In this document: piece after piece, positions 60,461-64,000 of the stretch
Layout of the letters: the number at the start of each line of letters is the position of its first letter
Numbering within the stretch: the stretch's first letter is position 1
NCBI RefSeq assembly: GCF_024298865.1
Contig: NZ_CP101164.1
Location: forward strand, 103,502 to 167,501
Source: Halorarius halobius
GTDB lineage: Archaea; Halobacteriota; Halobacteria; Halobacteriales; Haloarculaceae
Direction of reading: 5' to 3'
Length of the DNA: 64,000 nucleotides
Made by a program: the position numbers and the translations under genes
The notes under the pieces: model-generated
What the model saw: only the letters and a program-made list of their open reading frames with translations
The model's database searches: none
What the model was told of the DNA's origin: nothing

Positions 60461-61147
60461 ATGAAACACAACCAGGTTGACACCACAGAACCAACCGAAA
60501 CCGACTCCAAATCCCCTGAACAACTGGCTGTGAAGCAACCACGTCCAGACGTCCTCACCGGCGTCACGCAGCGCGTCCAGACCGGCTACGGCAAACTCTA
60601 TGTCACTATCAACGAGGACGCCGATGGCCGGCTCTTTGAACTCTTCGCGAATATTGGGACCTCCGGCGGATTCACCGCCTCCTTCACCGAGGCGCTCGCA
60701 AAGACTGTTTCCACCGGACTCCGTTCCGGTGTCGACCCCGAGGAGATCGCTAGCGAACTCCGAGGCATTCGCTCACCGAAGGTTGGGTGGGACAAGGGCG
60801 ATAAGACGCAGTCCATCCCAGACGCCATCGGCCTCGCGATGGCGCGCTATCTCCAGGGCGATCCCGACCTCGACTATCCCCACCAGCAGAACCTCGTGGA
60901 AGCGGTCGGAGAAGACGCCACGGCCGCACACAAAGCCGACGGCGGCACGGTCACCGGCCAGGAGGCGAACTCGAACACGGACGGCAACAGCCACGATGGT
61001 GACTGGGGAGACGGCAAGCAAGAAGACGCGACTGCTGCACTCCTCGAAGCCGGCGCATCTCCCGAGTGTCCAGATTGCGGGTCGATGTCCCTGTACTACT
61101 CGGAGGGCTGCAAAACCTGCCGAGCTTGTGGCTGGTCAGAATGTTAA
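60461..61147 (+). CDS. Stand-alone TSCPD domain (ribonucleotide-reductase C-terminal type)
   Basis: 228 residues. LTGVTQRVQTGYGKLYVTIN (about 32-51), then FELFANIGTSGGFTASFTEA, then GVDPEEIASELRGI is the TSCPD fold found at the C-terminus of vitamin-B12-dependent ribonucleotide reductase (NrdJ). The last 30 residues have the matching zinc ribbon, CPDCGSMSLYYSEGCKTCRA (about 201-220). The catalytic reductase body is absent from the window. In NrdJ, C-terminal cysteines shuttle electrons to the active site. A free TSCPD could substitute for, or modulate, the host reductase and hence nucleotide supply (inference). Confidence 0.8.
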   Translation: MKHNQVDTTEPTETDSKSPEQLAVKQPRPDVLTGVTQRVQTGYGKLYVTINEDADGRLFELFANIGTSGGFTASFTEALAKTVSTGLRSGVDPEEIASELRGIRSPKVGWDKGDKTQSIPDAIGLAMARYLQGDPDLDYPHQQNLVEAVGEDATAAHKADGGTVTGQEANSNTDGNSHDGDWGDGKQEDATAALLEAGASPECPDCGSMSLYYSEGCKTCRACGWSEC

Positions 61148-61173
61148 TGACGTAGTCCAAACAGTTCGTCCCG

Positions 61174-62394
61174 CTAGTCCCACACCATCTCGGGTGGGTT
61201 GCTCGTCGCCCGCTTGCTGTCCGAAGACGGCTTCGTTGCCTCTGCTTCCATCTCAGGTTCGCCGAAAAGCTGTCGAATCGGGTGGCGCAGCGTCGCCAGT
61301 CGTCCGAGGTCTCCCTTTCGGTAGTCCACTGCCCACGTCCGCGTGTTTCTCTTCTTGTCGCGTCGAGCGACCACAATTTTCACTGGACCATACGGCACTT
61401 TGGCGATGGAGATCCAGCTCTCACACAGCTCCGTGCCTCGGAAACTCAGGGATGCTCCGCCGACCCAGTGTGCAACCTGTTGGTCTGCACTCCCCGAGTC
61501 AAACCACTCCTTTGTGTCCTCCATAAACGCCTCAAATCGCTCGGGAAACTCGCTCCCGATGTGGACGATCATGTACTCGGGATTACCCCGCTCGGTATCC
61601 TTCTTCCACCACTCAAGGAAGATGTGGTTCGACGGCGAGCGGAGGATGTTGATCCACGCCCGCTCACGTCCCTTCCCATGGAGGGAGACTGCGTCGATTT
61701 TCTCCCATCCCTCGGGGGATACGCCCTTATCGTAGTATCCCCGAAGCGGCGGGATCACTTCGAGCGCGTGAGCTCGCAAGTACTTCGCAGGGAACGGAAT
61801 CTCCACCATCACCTCGGGCTGTTCCAGCGGGTCCATCAATCGCTGCACGCTCTCTGGGTAGCCATCGACACCCTCTACGATGGGCACAGCATGGGGCCAC
61901 GGCTTCTTCACGCGGTGTTCCACGAACTTCATATCCTGCCCCTCAAAGTCCGACTGATACGCCCAGAACACCGAGTACCCCGCTTTCAGGTAGTCCCACG
62001 AAATCGAGTCGATCTCCTTGTCGTCGTGCTTGTGCTGAATCTCGACGATGAATCCTTTCCCGAATGGATAGAACTCCTCAGAGAACGTCGCGACCACGTC
62101 CGCAATCCGGTCGGTCCCCGGAATGGTGCGCTCGTGATCGACGGTTGCTGACTCGAAAATCTCACGGAGTTTCATCGCCGCGATGGTCTTGAGTTTGGCG
62201 CGGAGGTTCGATTCGCCAGCACACTCTGACCCAGAAGGGTGGACAAAGTGCTTCGAGACGAATCGCCCACGGTTGTAGTGCGATCGTCGGAGGAACAGAG
62301 GTTCTTCACAAAGTGGACAGAGAATGTCGTCATCGTCCTTGACGTCTAGGGAGAGTACCCGGTCACCGTTCGGCCGCATCGCGAGGTATGGCAT
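61174..62394 (-). CDS. CoiA-like competence/nuclease protein
   Basis: 406 residues on the minus strand. An N-terminal zinc knuckle (ILCPLCEEPLF ... HFVHPSGSEC, about 24-60) leads to a nuclease-like core at about 90-150: GTDRIADVVATFSEEFYPFG, then GFIVEIQHKHDDKEID, then WDYLKAGYSVFWAY. The D...E-x-Q arrangement and the following strand match the CoiA family, a PD-(D/E)xK relative linked to DNA uptake and found on many mobile elements. The C-terminal 230 residues are a further domain of unknown type. It is read against its neighbours, with no hairpin leader on its strand. Confidence 0.65.
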   Translation of the reverse strand: MPYLAMRPNGDRVLSLDVKDDDDILCPLCEEPLFLRRSHYNRGRFVSKHFVHPSGSECAGESNLRAKLKTIAAMKLREIFESATVDHERTIPGTDRIADVVATFSEEFYPFGKGFIVEIQHKHDDKEIDSISWDYLKAGYSVFWAYQSDFEGQDMKFVEHRVKKPWPHAVPIVEGVDGYPESVQRLMDPLEQPEVMVEIPFPAKYLRAHALEVIPPLRGYYDKGVSPEGWEKIDAVSLHGKGRERAWINILRSPSNHIFLEWWKKDTERGNPEYMIVHIGSEFPERFEAFMEDTKEWFDSGSADQQVAHWVGGASLSFRGTELCESWISIAKVPYGPVKIVVARRDKKRNTRTWAVDYRKGDLGRLATLRHPIRQLFGEPEMEAEATKPSSDSKRATSNPPEMVWD

Positions 62395-62528
62395 GGAGGA
62401 GGGTTGTTGGAGGGAGTGTTTTCGTGGTAGTCGCTCATATTCTAGTACGCGCCGTGCGGTAAAATAGCGCTCGGGGTGTCAAACTACCAACCCCCGAAAA
62501 ACCGCCCGTTTGTCGCAGAGGCCAACTG

Positions 62529-62573
62529 TCCTACGTAACAGTTCTAACAGCATAACCGATGTCGTAACGTAGG
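62529..62573. promoter_or_regulatory. CCTACG inverted repeat (putative operator), copy 6
   Basis: Arms tcctacgtaac (62529-62539) and gtaacgtagg (62564-62573), 24-base spacer, 43 bases upstream of the leader hairpin at 62617. A second TTTGTCG without a stem lies just before it, at 62510. Confidence 0.65.
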
Positions 62574-62616
62574 GCAAATCCTCCTGCCAATCGAACCGAC
62601 CAGCACCTCCCGCCGA

Positions 62617-62648
62617 TTTTGTCTCCCCCGGGAGCGCAGAGGGGCGAC
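62617..62648 (+). promoter_or_regulatory. Leader hairpin element, copy 18
   Basis: TTTTGT, stem GTC (62621-62623) / GAC (62646-62648) plus CCCC (62625-62628) / GGGG (62641-62644), GC-rich loop. It lies 72 bases before ATG 62721. Confidence 0.6.
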
Positions 62649-62720
62649 ACCAGAGGCACACATCCGCCTGCCGTGTGCAGCATCTCGACGAGCCGTTGCC
62701 CCGTGGAGATCGAGATCCCA

Positions 62721-63251
62721 ATGGCTACAGCAGCATCTGATTCTAACCCAGCAGAAGACTCGACACCATCTATTGAGAACGCCGCAATCCGGCGTGAGGG
62801 CCGGGCGCAGACACAGAAGATGTCCGTCGCGTTGCTCCGACAGGGCGGCATCTACGAGGTCAGATCAGCGTCCGGGGGCATCTACGAAGTTGACGTACTC
62901 CAAAGAACCTGTACGTGCCTCGATGAACCACCGGAAGGTGGTGGGTGCAAACACTACAGGCGCGTTCGTACTGACATTCAAGCCGGCCTCGTCCCGCGAC
63001 CCGATGGGAAGCTCCCAGACACCACTCAATTAGCGTTGACCGACGAAGAGATACATGCGATTCGGTCGGCGGAGGCCACCATCGTCAAACAGTATCTTCT
63101 TGATGCTCTCCTAGCTCGCGAACTCGAACGCGCCCAGCTCGACCAAGAGATTCACGATCTCGAATTCCTCGTCGAAGTTCTCTTGGAGGTCGGCGTTTCG
63201 GAAGGATACGATCTCAATGAGAGTCGGACACCCTTACCAGACACCTCTTAA
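62721..63251 (+). CDS. SWIM zinc-finger protein
   Basis: 176 residues from ATG 62721; an earlier ATG at 62619 lies inside the hairpin. The SWIM motif C-x-C-x9-C-x-H is clear at about residues 70-86 (CTCLDEPPEGGGCKH), preceded by beta strands (GIYEVRSASGGIYEVDVLQ). The rest is helical, including a long leucine-rich stretch (LLDALLARELERAQLDQEIH). SWIM domains bind DNA or proteins. Has both the operator dyad and the hairpin leader. Confidence 0.72.
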   Translation: MATAASDSNPAEDSTPSIENAAIRREGRAQTQKMSVALLRQGGIYEVRSASGGIYEVDVLQRTCTCLDEPPEGGGCKHYRRVRTDIQAGLVPRPDGKLPDTTQLALTDEEIHAIRSAEATIVKQYLLDALLARELERAQLDQEIHDLEFLVEVLLEVGVSEGYDLNESRTPLPDTS

Positions 63252-63536
63252 TTCATGTCAAATAAATCAATACTACGGCACTTACCGGAGACGTCTGCTG
63301 CGTAGTGGCCCGTACTCCTCCAAAAGTACCGGCCACGGGGAACACCCTCCAAGAAGTGCCTGAGTGACAGAATCCACTTCCTTTCGAGGGGAGCGAACCT
63401 GTCACTCATCCGCGCAGACGTTCCTGACCGGGCGTCGTAGTCTTGTAAGATGTGAATGTACACACTTACCTGATATAACCTTTGGCTCTAAACCGGCATC
63501 CTCGAGGCTATTCGTCTCCTTCCGCCCCGGAGGCGT
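63252..63536. other. Intergenic region
   Basis: No supported gene. A minus-strand frame of 71 codons (63248-63463) has no protein-like features and overlaps the preceding stop. An agatgtg run and AT-rich stretches precede the next short frame. Confidence 0.35.
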
Positions 63537-63797
63537 TTGCATCAGACGCGAACTCATGGGATTATCTCGATAAATATACGTTTCGGCGAGATTCTCCTCG
63601 TCATCCAGAATCGAGACGGCGGAGACACCCTCGAAGCCTTCCTTCGCGCTCCCGGAGGCGTGTTCAATCTATTACTTGCGTACGAGGCATCCCCGAACGA
63701 GCCTGCCGACGCCGAGAAGATCATAAAGCGCCTGCTCACCTCCGGCTGGCTGTACGAAGTCGACAGCGAGCTCCGGATCACCGATCCAGCGACCTAA
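63537..63797 (+). CDS. Small winged-helix-like protein, start uncertain
   Basis: Up to 86 residues. No ATG or GTG start is available, only TTG at 63537, so the gene may be 5'-truncated. The C-terminal half (GGVFNLLLAYEASPNEPADA, then KIIKRLLTSGWLYEVDSELR) reads like a winged-helix segment with recognition helix and wing. The final 203 bases of the window (63798-64000) show no gene. Confidence 0.35.
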   Translation: MHQTRTHGIISINIRFGEILLVIQNRDGGDTLEAFLRAPGGVFNLLLAYEASPNEPADAEKIIKRLLTSGWLYEVDSELRITDPAT

Positions 63798-64000
63798 CTC
63801 GCCCACATCTGATTAGTTCCTTTTGTCGTTTCTATTTCCCAAGATGGGTACGGGACCATTCACACTCTGGGGGGTATACAGTTCTAATTCAGATTTTATC
63901 CCTCTGTGTCCCGCGACCGCGGATCGATCTAATTCATATACCTAATTCACCTACCTAATCTGTTTCTCAAGATGATTGATTCCATTACCTCCACTCAACC

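Noticed and set aside
1584..62648. Leader hairpins as intrinsic terminators of the preceding gene
   Set aside because: The T-run precedes rather than follows the stem on the plus strand, and the stems sit much closer to the following start codon than to the preceding stop in most copies.
1584..62648. Hairpin and dyad series as a CRISPR array or transposon ends
   Set aside because: Copies are single, dispersed over 61 kb, differ in stem sequence and show no spacers, target duplications or adjacent transposase.
1..64000. tRNA, rRNA, CRISPR-Cas, Orc1/Cdc6, integrase or conjugation genes
   Set aside because: Looked for by eye in translations and intergenic sequence; none could be supported.

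Overview
The window is haloarchaeal DNA (class Halobacteria; genus not determinable). Proteins are very acidic, the DNA is GC-rich, the information-processing genes are archaeal (TFB, PCNA, an RPA3-type protein with its RPA-associated partner, HerA, NurA), one gene has a Tat-lipoprotein signal, and several promoters look leaderless. Gene content fits a megaplasmid or large integrated element rather than core chromosome: there are no rRNA, tRNA or central-metabolism operons, many small zinc-ribbon and acidic hypothetical proteins, and many separate defence-type genes. I saw no Orc1/Cdc6, RepH, relaxase, integrase or intact transposase, so the replicon type is unresolved.

The window is a mosaic of two layers. 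The backbone layer is mostly plus-strand genes at about 1.7-8, 9.9-16.1, 22.9-27.7, 29.3-36.0, 39.5-47.9 and 59.5-63.3 kb. It encodes an OB-fold protein with a TFIIS-like zinc ribbon, an RPA3/RPAP-like pair, TFB, PCNA with a 95-residue acidic tail, a MoxR-type AAA+ ATPase with a 1011-residue metallopeptidase/VWA protein, two SWIM zinc-finger proteins, a degenerate N6-methylase, a DpdA/TGT-like protein, a Mom-like double acetyltransferase, a DUF6610-type protein and a stand-alone ribonucleotide-reductase C-terminal (TSCPD) domain. Many of these genes are chained by ATGA overlaps.

The cargo layer sits between backbone operons and is more AT-rich: a PLD-family nuclease (8.1-9.6 kb), a HerA/NurA/DNA-methyltransferase trio (16.5-21.3 kb), an HTH-PIN toxin-antitoxin pair (21.6-22.8 kb), a Schlafen AlbA_2 protein (28.0-28.9 kb), a Ski2-like helicase with a C-terminal nuclease-like domain (36.5-39.3 kb), and a large island at 47.9-58.5 kb. 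That island holds a DUF2971-like protein, a membrane metalloprotease, a 653-residue protein, a PIN/Panacea pair and a short Argonaute with a nuclease-APAZ partner.

Two repeated non-coding elements connect the backbone operons. Eighteen clear copies of a short leader (TTTGT followed by a hairpin) lie just upstream of backbone start codons. The hairpin stems change sequence but keep pairing, which suggests a functional RNA structure. Six of these leaders are preceded by a second element, an inverted repeat CCTACGYTAC...GTARCGTAGG, probably an operator. No cargo gene has either element; several cargo genes instead have a TATA-like box about 27 bp upstream of the start. I read this as a replicon with its own replication and transcription accessory factors, a shared regulatory code on its own genes, and defence modules inserted between its operons.
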